Of a stretch of 64,000 nucleotides of DNA, positions 43,056 to 52,386 are shown piece by piece. This DNA comes from Marivita sp. (lineage in GTDB: Bacteria > Pseudomonadota > Alphaproteobacteria > Rhodobacterales > Rhodobacteraceae), in contig NZ_JALEGT010000035.1 in NCBI RefSeq assembly GCF_022763305.1, positions 1 to 64,000 of the forward strand. Direction: 5' to 3'. The notes beneath the pieces were generated by a model that was not told the origin of the DNA, searched no databases, and was given only the letters and a program-made list of their open reading frames with translations. A program made the position numbers and the translations under genes. Each line of letters opens with the position of its first letter. The first letter of the stretch is position 1.

Positions 43056-43973
43056 ATGACGACACCGGAGATCATTCCGTTTGCGGATGGTGAAGCGCAG
43101 CTTGACTGGATCGGCCTGACCGATGCGTTGGCGGCGGGGCATGACCTGCCGAAAGCCGAGATCGCGGACAGTTTCCTCTATCGCGGGGGTGATACGCTTT
43201 TGAACCGGGCGGCGTGGATCGACGGGCTGGGGCTGGCGGTGAAGTCGGCGACGATCTTTCCGGGCAATGCCGGTCTTGGGAAAGCGGCGGTGAACGGTGG
43301 GGTGTCGGTCTATTCCGATGTCGACGGGACGCTGGAAGCGATTGTCGATTTTCACCTTGTGACCAAGTGGAAAACCGCAGGCGACAGTCTTCTGGCGGCG
43401 CGGCGACTGGCGCGGGCGGACAGTGCGGTGATCCTGATTGTCGGGGCTGGCACGGTGGCGCGGTCGCTGGTCGAGGCCTATTCGGCGGCGTTCTCCGAGG
43501 CGCGGTTTCTGATCTGGAACCGGACCGGGGCCAAGGCGCAGGAGTTGGCGGAGGCGTTTGCGCATGTGACGGCGGCTGGGGATTTGGCCGAGGCGGTGGG
43601 ACAGGCGGACATCGTCAGTTGCGCCACCATGTCGACCGAACCGGTTCTGAACGGCGCATGGCTGCGGCCGGGGACGCATGTGGACCTGATCGGTGCCTAC
43701 CGTCCCGATATGCGCGAGGCGGATGATGCGGTGCTGACGCGCGGGCGGCTGTTCGTGGATTCTCTGGATACAACCGTGGGGCATATCGGAGAGATCAAGG
43801 ACCCGATTGCGCGGGGAGTGATCCGAGAGGCGGACATCGTTGCGGATTACTACGATCTAGGAGCCTTTGGGCGGCAGTCCGAGCATGAGATCACGGTGTT
43901 CAAGAATGGCGGCGGGGCGCATCTGGACCTGATGGTCAGCCGCTACATTCTGGACCGTTGGCGCAGCCGGTAG
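43056..43973 (+). CDS. Ornithine cyclodeaminase family protein
   Basis: A 305-residue NAD(P)-dependent enzyme of the ornithine cyclodeaminase/mu-crystallin family. The catalytic Lys region is LAVKSATIFPGN, the Rossmann motif ILIVGAGTVARSLVEAY, and the Asp region DLIGAYRPDMRE. Members act on ornithine, L-alanine, lysine or imino acids, so the precise reaction is open. GGGGAGAGG lies before the ATG at 43056. It follows the DUF188 gene by 21 bp and ends at the composite repeat. Confidence 0.88.
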   Translation: MTTPEIIPFADGEAQLDWIGLTDALAAGHDLPKAEIADSFLYRGGDTLLNRAAWIDGLGLAVKSATIFPGNAGLGKAAVNGGVSVYSDVDGTLEAIVDFHLVTKWKTAGDSLLAARRLARADSAVILIVGAGTVARSLVEAYSAAFSEARFLIWNRTGAKAQELAEAFAHVTAAGDLAEAVGQADIVSCATMSTEPVLNGAWLRPGTHVDLIGAYRPDMREADDAVLTRGRLFVDSLDTTVGHIGEIKDPIARGVIREADIVADYYDLGAFGRQSEHEITVFKNGGGAHLDLMVSRYILDRWRSR

Positions 43974-43983
43974 GGCCGGGACA

Positions 43984-44026
43984 CGATGCGTCGACGCATC
44001 GCGCGTGTCGGTTGACCGAAACGCGC
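43984..44026. repeat. Composite palindromic element, copy 2 (inverted)
   Basis: CGATGCGTCGACGCATCG (43984-44001, perfect) is joined to a second dyad, arms GCGCGTGTCGGT and ACCGAAACGCGC about TG (44001-44026, one mismatch). It is the reverse complement arrangement of the element at 37321. It lies between converging genes (stops at 43973 and 44032). Confidence 0.75.
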
Positions 44027-44031
44027 CCCTG

Positions 44032-45276
44032 TCAGGCGGCGAGCGGGACGGGCTGGCGTTTCTCGCGAATGGGCAGATGCACAAGTGCGCTGAAGGCTCC
44101 GACGCCGACACCGATCCACCAGACCAGCGTGTAATCGCCGTGAATGTCGTACATGCGGCCACCGAGCCAGACGCCCATGAAGCTTCCCAATTGGTGGCTG
44201 AAGAACACGATCCCATAAAGCGTGCCCATGTAGCGCAGCCCGTAGATATGCGCGATCAGCCCCGAGGTGAGCGGCACCGTGGCAAGCCAGAGTGACCCCA
44301 TCGCGGCGGAAAAGAGGATCACCGATGTGGGGGTGATCGGCAACATGATGAAGAGCGCGGCAATGATCGTGCGGCCGGTGTAGATGCCCGCGAGCAGGTA
44401 TTTCTTGGACCAGCGGTTGCCCGCCCATCCCGCGGTGAGCGTGCCCACGATGTTCATCAGCCCGATGAGCGAGATTGACACGGCGCCCAGCGCGGAAGTG
44501 GTGGTGATGCCCATGCTGTGCAGCACTCCGCCCGGCTGGATCGGACCGCAGAGTTCGGTCACGAAGGCCGGGAAATGCGCGGTGACGAAGGCAAGCTGAT
44601 AGCCGCAGCTGAAGAAGCCCAGAAAGATCAGCGTATAGGACGGATCGCGGAAGGCACGGATCAGGATCGTGCCCATGCTTTCCTCAAGCTCTGCCCGGCT
44701 GGCCGGGGGTGTGGGCGAGCGCATGAAAGGCAGCACCATCAGCACCGCAAGGATGGCGACCGCGAACCAGAGGAACACCATCTGCCAGTTCATCAGCGTC
44801 AGCATCCATTCCGCGACGGGCGCGCCGAACACCTGACCTGCGCTGCCCGCCGCAGTGGCGATGGCAAGGCTCATGGAGCGGTTCGCATCCGAACTGGCCC
44901 GCCCGACAACGGCGAGGATGACGCCAAAGCCGGTGCCCGCAACGCCGAACCCCACGAGGATCTCGTAAAACTGATGCGCCGTGGGTGTGACCGCGAAGGA
45001 GGACAGCACCAGACCGGCGGCATAGGTCAGCGCGCCAAGAATGATGGCCTTCCGATCCCCGATCTTTTCCGCCAGCGCCCCGAAAAGCGGCTGACCGATG
45101 CCCCAGGCGAGGTTCTGGATCGCGATGGCCAGAGAGAACTCGGCGCGGAGCCAGCCGAATTCCTCGGCAATCGGGATCTGGAACACGCCAAAGCTGGCGC
45201 GGATGGCGAAGGACACGAGGATGATGATGCACCCGCCGATCAGAACCGGCGTGAAGATCGAGGCGCGGGCTTGCAT
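44032..45276 (-). CDS. MFS transporter
   Basis: A 414-residue protein with twelve predicted helices and the MFS inter-helix segment FGALAEKIGDRKAIILGA after helix 2. The type resembles OFA/monocarboxylate-like transporters (start VSFAIRASFGVFQIPIAEEFGW). The substrate is unknown. It is followed after 28 bp upstream by the NlpC/P60 gene on the same strand, so the operon may be M17 peptidase - NlpC/P60 - MFS. Confidence 0.87.
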   Translation of the reverse strand: MQARASIFTPVLIGGCIIILVSFAIRASFGVFQIPIAEEFGWLRAEFSLAIAIQNLAWGIGQPLFGALAEKIGDRKAIILGALTYAAGLVLSSFAVTPTAHQFYEILVGFGVAGTGFGVILAVVGRASSDANRSMSLAIATAAGSAGQVFGAPVAEWMLTLMNWQMVFLWFAVAILAVLMVLPFMRSPTPPASRAELEESMGTILIRAFRDPSYTLIFLGFFSCGYQLAFVTAHFPAFVTELCGPIQPGGVLHSMGITTTSALGAVSISLIGLMNIVGTLTAGWAGNRWSKKYLLAGIYTGRTIIAALFIMLPITPTSVILFSAAMGSLWLATVPLTSGLIAHIYGLRYMGTLYGIVFFSHQLGSFMGVWLGGRMYDIHGDYTLVWWIGVGVGAFSALVHLPIREKRQPVPLAA

Positions 45277-45304
45277 AGGGAAGGCTCCGGAAAAGATGTC
45301 GCGA

Positions 45305-46183
45305 TTAGACGCCTTTTTTGCCGGGGGTCAAGCGGGCGTGGCGGAGGACCGGATCGCCCTGCGCCGCAATCCGCGCGATGGCCGCTTGCAGCGGCTCGCG
45401 GGTGACAGACATCGCATAGGCGTTGGCATGCAGTAGCGTGTCCGGGTCTGCGATCCAGCCGACATGGCCTTTCCAGAACAGCAGATCTCCGCGTTCTGGC
45501 GGCGTGCCGGGATCAAGGGTTTCCCCCAGTTGCGCCATTTGCTGATCGCTGTCACCGGGACAGGGGATGCCGCAGGCGTGGCAGGCGATTTGAACGAGGC
45601 CGGAACAGTCTATGCCAAAGGCGGAGTTGCCACCCCAGAGATAGGGTGTGCCGAGCAGGCGTTCGGCGATGGTAACCGGGTCGGAGTCCTTTGTGTCGAT
45701 GGGGCAAAGATGCAGGGAGGGGACGAAAAGATCGCTTGTCTGAGGCCCGTCCGTCCACGCAATACGCGACCACCCGTCGGTTTGATCGCGCATGTGCACT
45801 TCGCTGCCCATCGACAGCGGTGTGACGGCACCGGGGGTCTTCAGACCGCCGGTTGTCTTGGCGTAGGTCGCGCGAACCATGACGCGGTGCGACGGTTTCG
45901 CGTCGGGATATGTGTCCAGCCCCGCCGTTTCGATCCAGCCGGAATAGCCATCCACCACCGTTTCGCCGAAGGCCCAGCCCGTGTCCGTCATGGCGCGGAC
46001 GACAAAAGCCTGACCGCGCAACATCTGCCGGTCTCTTGCGCCTGCGGGGGCGGCACAGAGATCGGTGACGGGGCGCGACATGCGCCGGGTCTGGGCAGGC
46101 ACGATCCGCGCGCCGTGATCTGCGCAGACCTGCGCGATCTCTTCCGGTGAGACCGTGGACCAGAAGCGGCGTCTGTCCGTCAT
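45305..46183 (-). CDS. NlpC/P60 (C40) family cysteine peptidase with SH3-like region
   Basis: A 292-residue protein. The C-terminal catalytic domain carries the Cys in GNSAFGIDCSGLVQ, the His in WKGHVGWI and a third polar His in LLHANAYAM; upstream, about residues 50-155, lies a bacterial SH3-like region (FVVRAMTDTGWAFGE). Such enzymes cut D-Glu-meso-DAP linkages in peptidoglycan fragments. No signal peptide is evident, so it may act on recycled peptides. It is coupled by 4 bp to an M17 aminopeptidase, as in many alphaproteobacteria. Confidence 0.9.
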   Translation of the reverse strand: MTDRRRFWSTVSPEEIAQVCADHGARIVPAQTRRMSRPVTDLCAAPAGARDRQMLRGQAFVVRAMTDTGWAFGETVVDGYSGWIETAGLDTYPDAKPSHRVMVRATYAKTTGGLKTPGAVTPLSMGSEVHMRDQTDGWSRIAWTDGPQTSDLFVPSLHLCPIDTKDSDPVTIAERLLGTPYLWGGNSAFGIDCSGLVQIACHACGIPCPGDSDQQMAQLGETLDPGTPPERGDLLFWKGHVGWIADPDTLLHANAYAMSVTREPLQAAIARIAAQGDPVLRHARLTPGKKGV

Positions 46184-47565
46184 AGATCGAGGATGACGGG
46201 CAGTGACTCGAACAATGCGCGCGCCCCTTGCAGGGCGCCGCCTTTGGGTCTGCCCGGCGCGGCGGACGGTTGCCAGCCATAGATGTCGAAATGGATGTAG
46301 CGGTCGTGTTCGCTGACAAAGCGGCGCAGGAAGAGGGCTGCGGTGATGGAGCCTGCAAAGCCTCCCTTCGGCGCATTGTCGAGATCGGCGATGCCCGGTT
46401 CGATCATCGCCTCGTAGGGGTCATGGAACGGCATGCGCCAGACGGGATCGGCCATGCGGCGTGCGGACAGATCCAGCGAGGTCGCGACCACGTCGTCATC
46501 TGTGTAATACGGCGCAAGGTCCGGACCAACTGCCACGCGGGCGGCCCCGGTCAGGGTGGCCATCGACACGATCAGGTCGGGTTTACCCTCGGACCCGTAG
46601 GTCAGCGCGTCGGCAAGCACGAGGCGGCCTTCGGCATCGGTGTTGTTGATCTCGACCGTGAGGCCCTTGCGCGAGGTCAGGATGTCCTGCGGGCGGAAGC
46701 TGTTGCCGCTGACCGCGTTTTCGACCGCCGGGATCAGCACGCGCAGGCGCACATCAAGACCGGACGCCATGATCATATGCGCGAGACCCAGAACATTCGC
46801 GGCACCGCCCATGTCTTTTTTCATGAGACCCATGGAACTGCCGGGCTTGATGTTGAGACCCCCGGTGTCGAAACAGACGCCCTTGCCGACAAGCGTGATC
46901 TTCGGGCCACGACTGCCCCAGGTCAGGTCGATGAGCCGGGGTGCGCGATCCGAGGCGCGACCGACTGTGTGGATCATCGGGAAATTGTCGGCGAGCAGCG
47001 CGTCGCCCGTGGTCACGGTGATCTTGGCCTTGTGTTGTTTCGCAAGAGCGCGCGCGGCAGCCTCAAGGTCTTCCGGGCCCATGTCAGAGGCCGGGGTGTT
47101 GATCAGGTCTCGCGTGAGGAACTCCGCCTCGGCCAGAATGGACAGGCGGGCCGGATCGACACCCTCCGGGGTGACAAGCGTGGGATGCTCTGCCGCGCTG
47201 TCGCGGTACCGGGTGAAGCTGTAGCAGGCCAGAAGCCACCCCAAGGTTTCCTGCTCGATCTGGTCGGCCTCGATCCCGCTCTCGATGCGGTACGTCCCGG
47301 GGGCCAGTTTGGGCAGACTTGCCGCCAGCGCGAAGCGATCGCGCCTGCGCGAGGCGGGTGTGCCATAGCCGACCAGCGCCATCTCGGGATGACCTGCCTC
47401 GTCCGGGATCATGAGCACCGCGCCGATGCCCCCCTTGAAACCGCTTGCGTCGACCCATGTGCGGATGCGGTCGCTTTGCTGCCCCGCCCAGAGGGCAACA
47501 TCCTCGGTCCCCAGAACGTATATCGGCACAGCCTTGGTGCCCGCAGGCGCGAGTGAAACGGTCAT
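46180..47565 (-). CDS. Leucyl aminopeptidase family (M17) metallopeptidase
   Basis: A 461-residue cytosolic aminopeptidase. The metal-binding and active-site segments are VGKGVCFDTGGLNIKPG, MKKDMGGAA and the family signature NTDAEGRLVLAD. The N-terminal domain is shorter than in PepA. It removes N-terminal residues from peptides; with the C40 peptidase next to it, murein-peptide degradation is likely. First gene of the pair. Confidence 0.93.
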   Translation of the reverse strand: MTVSLAPAGTKAVPIYVLGTEDVALWAGQQSDRIRTWVDASGFKGGIGAVLMIPDEAGHPEMALVGYGTPASRRRDRFALAASLPKLAPGTYRIESGIEADQIEQETLGWLLACYSFTRYRDSAAEHPTLVTPEGVDPARLSILAEAEFLTRDLINTPASDMGPEDLEAAARALAKQHKAKITVTTGDALLADNFPMIHTVGRASDRAPRLIDLTWGSRGPKITLVGKGVCFDTGGLNIKPGSSMGLMKKDMGGAANVLGLAHMIMASGLDVRLRVLIPAVENAVSGNSFRPQDILTSRKGLTVEINNTDAEGRLVLADALTYGSEGKPDLIVSMATLTGAARVAVGPDLAPYYTDDDVVATSLDLSARRMADPVWRMPFHDPYEAMIEPGIADLDNAPKGGFAGSITAALFLRRFVSEHDRYIHFDIYGWQPSAAPGRPKGGALQGARALFESLPVILDL

Positions 47566-47625
47566 GAAGCTCCCCTTTTATGGTGGAGCAGAGGGTACGC
47601 CCTTGGGCAGGCGCTGCAAGCGGAA

Positions 47626-48006
47626 TCAGAGCGATAGATCCGTGCCCATGTCCGCGCAGGCGATGGCGGTTTCGCCCCAGCGCAGGAACCGGCACAGCGT
47701 CGCAGAGAGCGCAACCGGGTCGGCCTGATCAAGACAGGTCAGAACATCGCGTCCGATGCGGGACAGGCCGGGCAAGCCGATCTGGGCCGCGATAGGAATG
47801 ACCGCGTGTACGGACTTGCGCAGGGCCTGGTGGTTGCCGGTCCCATATTCCTCGCGGATCTGGGCAAAGCGGATCGCGATGTCTTCGAGCGCGCGGCAGA
47901 GGATGTTTTCGGCCACGGACGGACCAAGATCCCGGCTGAGACCATCGAGGGTGCCCATGTCGAATGACGCGATGTCGCGCGGATGCAAAATCGAGATTGT
48001 CTGCAT
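47626..48006 (-). CDS. Hpt-like domain protein (degenerate)
   Basis: A 126-residue all-helical protein. The segment LRKSVHAVIPIAAQIGLPGL resembles the phosphorylated helix of Hpt domains (H-x-x-x-G-x-x-x-x-x-G), with a His in place but the following Gly not conserved, so phosphotransfer is doubtful. No partner kinase is near. It starts MQTISILHPRDIASFD. Classified from this similarity only. Confidence 0.6.
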   Translation of the reverse strand: MQTISILHPRDIASFDMGTLDGLSRDLGPSVAENILCRALEDIAIRFAQIREEYGTGNHQALRKSVHAVIPIAAQIGLPGLSRIGRDVLTCLDQADPVALSATLCRFLRWGETAIACADMGTDLSL

Positions 48007-48152
48007 CGTGATATGTCCTTTCTCACCCCAACCCGGCGGACGGTATCGCAGAGCTGCCTTTCAAATTGGTAAGCCCGCGACGGTTTTTTCCCTCGAATTC
48101 CGATCAAATTCGACGTATCCCGCAGAAAACGACCGAGGAGGCGGAGGATTTC

Positions 48153-48803
48153 ATGAACGCCGCGAAGCCGCTGCCCGCATATCTCATCCAACGATATCAA
48201 GGCTGGAAGGCCACCACCTATTCGGACAACCGGGCGTGGTACAAACGTCTGGCGACCGAAGGACAGCGTCCGCGTGCAATGGTGATTTCCTGTTGTGACA
48301 GCCGGGTGCATGTGACGTCCATCTTCGGCGCGGATCAGGGCGAATTCTTCATTCACCGCAATATCGCCAATCTTGTGCCGCCCTACGAGCCGGACGGCGA
48401 CCACCACGGCACGTCAGCGGCTGTGGAATACGCGGTGACGGCGCTGAATGTCGCGCATCTGATCGTGCTGGGGCATTCCAATTGCGGAGGTGTTCAGGGC
48501 TGTCTCGACATGTGTTCCGGCAATGCGCCGCATCTGGAAGAACAGTCGAGCTTTGTCGGGCGCTGGATGGATATTCTGCGCCCCGGTTATGAGCGTGTTA
48601 CGGCGTCAAACGCGCCGGAGGGCCAATTGCGGGCTCTGGAGAAAGAAGCTGTGATCGTGTCGCTCGAGAACCTGATGACGTTTCCATTCATCCGCGAAGC
48701 GGTCGAGCAGGACCTTCTAACGCTTCACGGTCTGTGGACGGATATCGGCGAAGGCGGGTTGGAGTATTTCGAACCCAAGAGCCGGTCGTTCCACCCGGTC
48801 TGA
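48153..48803 (+). CDS. Beta-class carbonic anhydrase
   Basis: A 216-residue enzyme. Zinc ligands: Cys in ISCCDSRV, with Asp and Arg of the same motif, then His and Cys in LGHSNCGGV. It interconverts CO2 and bicarbonate. GGAGG lies 5 nt before the ATG at 48153; the frame extends upstream into the intergenic region without coding sense. Its stop is directly followed by the stop of the minus-strand gene (48804), with no bases between. Confidence 0.94.
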   Translation: MNAAKPLPAYLIQRYQGWKATTYSDNRAWYKRLATEGQRPRAMVISCCDSRVHVTSIFGADQGEFFIHRNIANLVPPYEPDGDHHGTSAAVEYAVTALNVAHLIVLGHSNCGGVQGCLDMCSGNAPHLEEQSSFVGRWMDILRPGYERVTASNAPEGQLRALEKEAVIVSLENLMTFPFIREAVEQDLLTLHGLWTDIGEGGLEYFEPKSRSFHPV

Positions 48804-49130
48804 TCAGTTCCGCAGCGTCGCGCTGGCGCCCGAGCAATCGGTCCGCAGCTTCGGACGTCCGAGGCGTTCGGCCAGACGCGCCAGAGGAGAGCCGATCATG
48901 GAACCGGTGCAGACCGGTTTGCCGGTGTCATCCGCAAGAACAAGATGCCCGTTGCGAAAGGTGATCTCGTACCCTTTGGACGCGAGGCGGGCGCATAGAT
49001 CACCCCAGCTTGTCGCGCGTTCGAAATGCGGCAGCAACACGGTGCGCAGAAGCATCGCCGTTTCACTGTCGAGAGGCATGGGCATGCCGTTTTCTGCATG
49101 GGCGGAGAATGGGACAGATTGGACTGCCAT
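48804..49130 (-). CDS. Small conserved protein, paralogue of the split gene at 53341
   Basis: About 108 residues starting MAVQSVPFSAHAENG, with AAGG upstream of the ATG; an ATG 15 codons later is possible. The core TSWGDLCARLASKGYEITFR, then LVLADDTGKPVC and a C-terminal SPLARLAERLGRP aligns with the gene at 53341-53760. This kind of domain I have seen linked to relaxase-like or DNA-mobilisation proteins, but that is recollection, not proof. The function is unknown. Confidence 0.65.
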   Translation of the reverse strand: MAVQSVPFSAHAENGMPMPLDSETAMLLRTVLLPHFERATSWGDLCARLASKGYEITFRNGHLVLADDTGKPVCTGSMIGSPLARLAERLGRPKLRTDCSGASATLRN

Positions 49131-49337
49131 CTTGGGGACCTTTACTGTTTTTGCGGCACATCCCGAAAGGGTGCGAGCCAATTGCGGCAAGAATGGGGCA
49201 GGCCAACGCCCGCTCCGATAGTGTGAAGAACACGCAACACCCCAGAGGGTTCCCCGCGGTTTGTCGCGTCGTGAGAAACAATCAGGCGATGGCGCATTGC
49301 CCCGAACAGGGCAGCGCCGGTGCACAGAGGCACTCGG

Positions 49338-50102
49338 TCAGCCGACCGCGACAAGGCGTTGGTCCATCTGACGGGATGGTCCCTGATCATAATCGAGGAT
49401 CGGAATCGCGCCGAGCGACTCGAGTTGTCGCCGGAACCGGCGGGTCTGTCCGTTCAGAAGGCTTTCCATCAAGGGACGCAAGTGCCCCCGGTCGCGCAGG
49501 TGCGCGGCGACCCGGTGGTCCGTGCCCGGCATGATATAGTGGAGGATGCCCGGTGCGTGCGGGAACCGCAGCGCGTGCGCCAGTTCGCGGTGTTCATCGC
49601 CGTGGAAGATGAAGTACCGCGTGGTCTTGGGGCTGAGCTGTTCGACCCGTGGAAACGGAAAGGACTTGATCTGCTTGCGGAAAAAGAACCAGCGGTCTTC
49701 TTCCGGCACTTCGCCCGGCAGAACGGAATATTGCGGCGTGAAGGCGATCACCCGGTCGAACTCGAACAGCCGCGACAGGTGCAGCGCCATCGTTCCCCCC
49801 ATCGAGTTGCCGATGGCGACGGCGCGTTGGGCACCGATATGGCTGGCCGTGGCGTTCAGACAACACAGGATCTGCGATGCGAGGCCTTCGCCGTTGAGCC
49901 AGCTGCGCGACAGATCGCTTACGAAAAGAACGTGGTTCTGGCCCTGCGCCGAGGCGATTCCGGGAAACTCGGGGGGTGGTTCGGAATGGCGCTGCGTGCC
50001 GACGCCGGAAAAGCTGACGACAAGGTCCGTGCCTTCGCCCTTGAGATATCTGATCCGCAAGGGACCCTTTTCGAACAGCAGCGGGATTTCAGCATGCGTC
50101 AT
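49338..50102 (-). CDS. Alpha/beta hydrolase-like protein
   Basis: A 254-residue protein with a Ser nucleophile elbow GNSMGGTMAL about residue 100, an Asp-containing HGDEHRELA and a later His in MPGTDHRV. The rest is diverged from classical esterases; length and order match an alpha/beta fold. It has no signal peptide. Neighbours do not suggest a substrate. Preceded by 207 bp without a gene. Confidence 0.75.
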   Translation of the reverse strand: MTHAEIPLLFEKGPLRIRYLKGEGTDLVVSFSGVGTQRHSEPPPEFPGIASAQGQNHVLFVSDLSRSWLNGEGLASQILCCLNATASHIGAQRAVAIGNSMGGTMALHLSRLFEFDRVIAFTPQYSVLPGEVPEEDRWFFFRKQIKSFPFPRVEQLSPKTTRYFIFHGDEHRELAHALRFPHAPGILHYIMPGTDHRVAAHLRDRGHLRPLMESLLNGQTRRFRRQLESLGAIPILDYDQGPSRQMDQRLVAVG

Positions 50103-50259
50103 GTGTCCGACCCGTTCACATTCCTGATGTCATCAAGATTGGATACGGGTGGAATCCACCGATAATTAGGCCGCAATAAGAAGAATAAAGACAATTCCGT
50201 GCAGCAGGGGCGACCGCTCATCGGTCTCAAGCTGCGGAATCCGGCCTGTCGTCAGATGC

Positions 50260-50287
50260 AAAAAAGGCGCCGCAGACGTGCGGCGCC
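50260..50287 (-). terminator. Terminator of asd
   Basis: GGCGCCGC pairs with GCGGCGCC over AGACGT; on the minus strand TTTTTT follows. It lies 22 bp beyond the asd stop. Confidence 0.9.
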
Positions 50288-50308
50288 CTTGAGTGAGACA
50301 GACGTCGT

Positions 50309-51331
50309 TCAGCCCTTCTTGAGGACTTCGCGACCCAGCACTTCGGCGATCTGCACTGCGTTCAGGGCCGCGCCCTTGCGCAGGTTGTCGGACACGCACC
50401 ACAGGTTGATGCCGTTGTCGATCGTGCTGTCCTGACGGATGCGGCTGATGAAGGTTGCGTAATCGCCGACACATTCCTTCGGCGTCACGTAGCCACCGGG
50501 TTCGCGCTTGTCGATCACCATGATACCCGGCGCTTCGCGCAGGATGTCGCGGGCTTCGTCTTCATCGAGGTGGTCTTCGAATTCGATGTTGATCGCTTCG
50601 GAGTGCCCCACGAAGACCGGAACACGCACGCAGGTTGCCGTGACCTTGATCGACGGATCGACAATCTTTTTCGTCTCGGCGACCATCTTCCACTCTTCCT
50701 TGGTGGAACCGTCTTCGAGGAAAACGTCGATATGCGGGATCACGTTGAACGCGATGTCCTTGGGGTAGACCTTGCGCTCGTAATTGTCGGTCGGGTTGTA
50801 GACCGCCTTGGTCTGATCCCACAGCTCGTCAATCGCCTCTTTGCCGGACCCGGACACCGACTGATAGGTGCTGACCACAACGCGCTTGATGCGGGCGCGG
50901 TCGTGCAGCGGCTTGAGCGCGACAACCATCTGAGCGGTCGAGCAGTTCGGGTTGGCGATGATGTTCTTCTTGGAATAGCCGTGGATCGCCTGTGCGTTCA
51001 CTTCGGGAACGATCAGCGGCACGTCGGGGTCGTAGCGGTAGAGCGACGAGTTGTCGATCACCACGCAGCCTGCCTTCGCGGCGATGGGCGCGTAGGTCTT
51101 GGTCGCTTCCGACCCCACAGCGAACAGCGCGAAATCCCAGCCCGTGAAGTCGAACGTATCGAGATCCTGCGTCTTCAGCGTCTTGTCGCCAAAGCTGACC
51201 TCCGTACCCAGCGACCGGCGCGACGCAAGCGCGGCGATCTCGTCAACGGGGAACTGGCGCTCGGCCAGGATGTTCAGCATTTCGCGGCCCACATTCCCTG
51301 TGGCACCGGCAACGACGACTCTGTAGCCCAT
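50309..51331 (-). CDS. asd: Aspartate-semialdehyde dehydrogenase
   Basis: A 340-residue enzyme. NADP motif AGATGNVGREML at the N-terminus; the catalytic Cys in NPNCSTAQMV (about residue 130); His in the C-terminal domain (PVFVGHSEAI). It reduces aspartyl phosphate to aspartate semialdehyde for lysine/diaminopimelate, threonine and methionine. dapD and dapE lie 2.5 and 7.1 kb away on the other strand. Preceded by an AGGAG-type ribosome site. Confidence 0.96.
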   Translation of the reverse strand: MGYRVVVAGATGNVGREMLNILAERQFPVDEIAALASRRSLGTEVSFGDKTLKTQDLDTFDFTGWDFALFAVGSEATKTYAPIAAKAGCVVIDNSSLYRYDPDVPLIVPEVNAQAIHGYSKKNIIANPNCSTAQMVVALKPLHDRARIKRVVVSTYQSVSGSGKEAIDELWDQTKAVYNPTDNYERKVYPKDIAFNVIPHIDVFLEDGSTKEEWKMVAETKKIVDPSIKVTATCVRVPVFVGHSEAINIEFEDHLDEDEARDILREAPGIMVIDKREPGGYVTPKECVGDYATFISRIRQDSTIDNGINLWCVSDNLRKGAALNAVQIAEVLGREVLKKG

Positions 51332-51471
51332 GTGGCTCTCCTTTCACTTGCCAGCCCCGGTGTCGTGTCCGGCGCTGGACTGAGCGTGGCTCTTACAGGA
51401 GTTGCTGCGTCTGCGAAAGGGTGTAGCCGAGATCTGATCGGTGGGGTGACGGATCGCCCGCCGAAAGGATG

Positions 51472-52314
51472 TCAGCGACCGGGAATGTCGCTGCGCGGCG
51501 GTGCCGGTTCCCAGTTCTCGATGATCCCCGCCGCCTCTTCGGCGGTTTCGACAAAGCGGAACAGGTCCAGGTCCTCGGGGCTAATCGTGCCTGCGTCGGC
51601 CAGCGCGTCCCAGTTGATGATCTTTTCCCAGAAGGCGCGGCCAAAGAGCAGGAACGGCACGCGCTGCATGCGACCGGTCTGGATCAGGGTCAGCGATTCG
51701 AACATTTCGTCCAGGGTGCCGAACCCGCCGGGAAAGACGCAGATCGCGCGGGCGCGCATCAGGAAATGCATCTTGCGGATCGCGAAGTAGTGGAAGTTGA
51801 AGCACAGCTCGGGCGTGACGTATTCGTTCGGCGCCTGTTCATGCGGGAGCACGATGTTCAGCCCGATGGATTTGCCGCCCTCGTCGGCGGCCCCGCGATT
51901 GCCGGCTTCCATCACACCCGGACCACCGCCCGTCACCACGACGAATTCGCGGCCCTGGCTGTTGTTGGACTTGCGCGTCATCAGCCGGGCAAAGCTGCGG
52001 GCCTCGTCGTAGAAATGAGCGAGATCGGCCAGCGTTTGGGTGCGGGCCTTGTCGGCGTCGGACGGGCGCGGGATACGCGCGCCTCCAAAGAGCACAATCG
52101 TGCTTTCGATCTGATGCTCGTCAAGCATGAGTTGCGGTTTGAGGAGTTCAAGCTGAAGCCGCACAGGGCGGAGTTCCTCGCGGCAGAGGAATTCGTCATC
52201 GGCAAAAGCCAGTCGATAGGATGGAGACCGCGTTTGCGCCGTCTCGGGCACATGGCTGGCGGTGCTGCGGTCAAGACCGGCATCGCGAAACGGGCTGTTG
52301 CGGTGATCATTCAT
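51472..52314 (-). CDS. LOG-family protein (TIGR00730)
   Basis: A 280-residue protein. Signature segments are TGGGPGVMEAGNRGA and FPGGFGTLDEMFE, the motifs of the family formerly called lysine decarboxylases and now known to include cytokinin nucleotide phosphoribohydrolases (LOG). An N-terminal extension of about 75 residues precedes the core. Whether it hydrolyses nucleotide 5'-monophosphates here is unproven. It follows 71 bp before the divergent threonine dehydratase-like gene. Confidence 0.9.
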   Translation of the reverse strand: MNDHRNSPFRDAGLDRSTASHVPETAQTRSPSYRLAFADDEFLCREELRPVRLQLELLKPQLMLDEHQIESTIVLFGGARIPRPSDADKARTQTLADLAHFYDEARSFARLMTRKSNNSQGREFVVVTGGGPGVMEAGNRGAADEGGKSIGLNIVLPHEQAPNEYVTPELCFNFHYFAIRKMHFLMRARAICVFPGGFGTLDEMFESLTLIQTGRMQRVPFLLFGRAFWEKIINWDALADAGTISPEDLDLFRFVETAEEAAGIIENWEPAPPRSDIPGR

Positions 52315-52386
52315 GGGCTCGGGTTCCTTGTTCGCCTGCTCCGAGACCTATAGCGTCCGGATCGAAGTGACCAGAGAGGCAACGCC

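Noticed and set aside
48060-48075. AATTGGTAAG near the carbonic anhydrase as a third RutR-like site
   Set aside because: Only a half site; the opposite arm is missing.
50166-50474. 102-codon open frame over the asd terminator
   Set aside because: It crosses a strong terminator and the asd 3' end; sequence is low in coding character.
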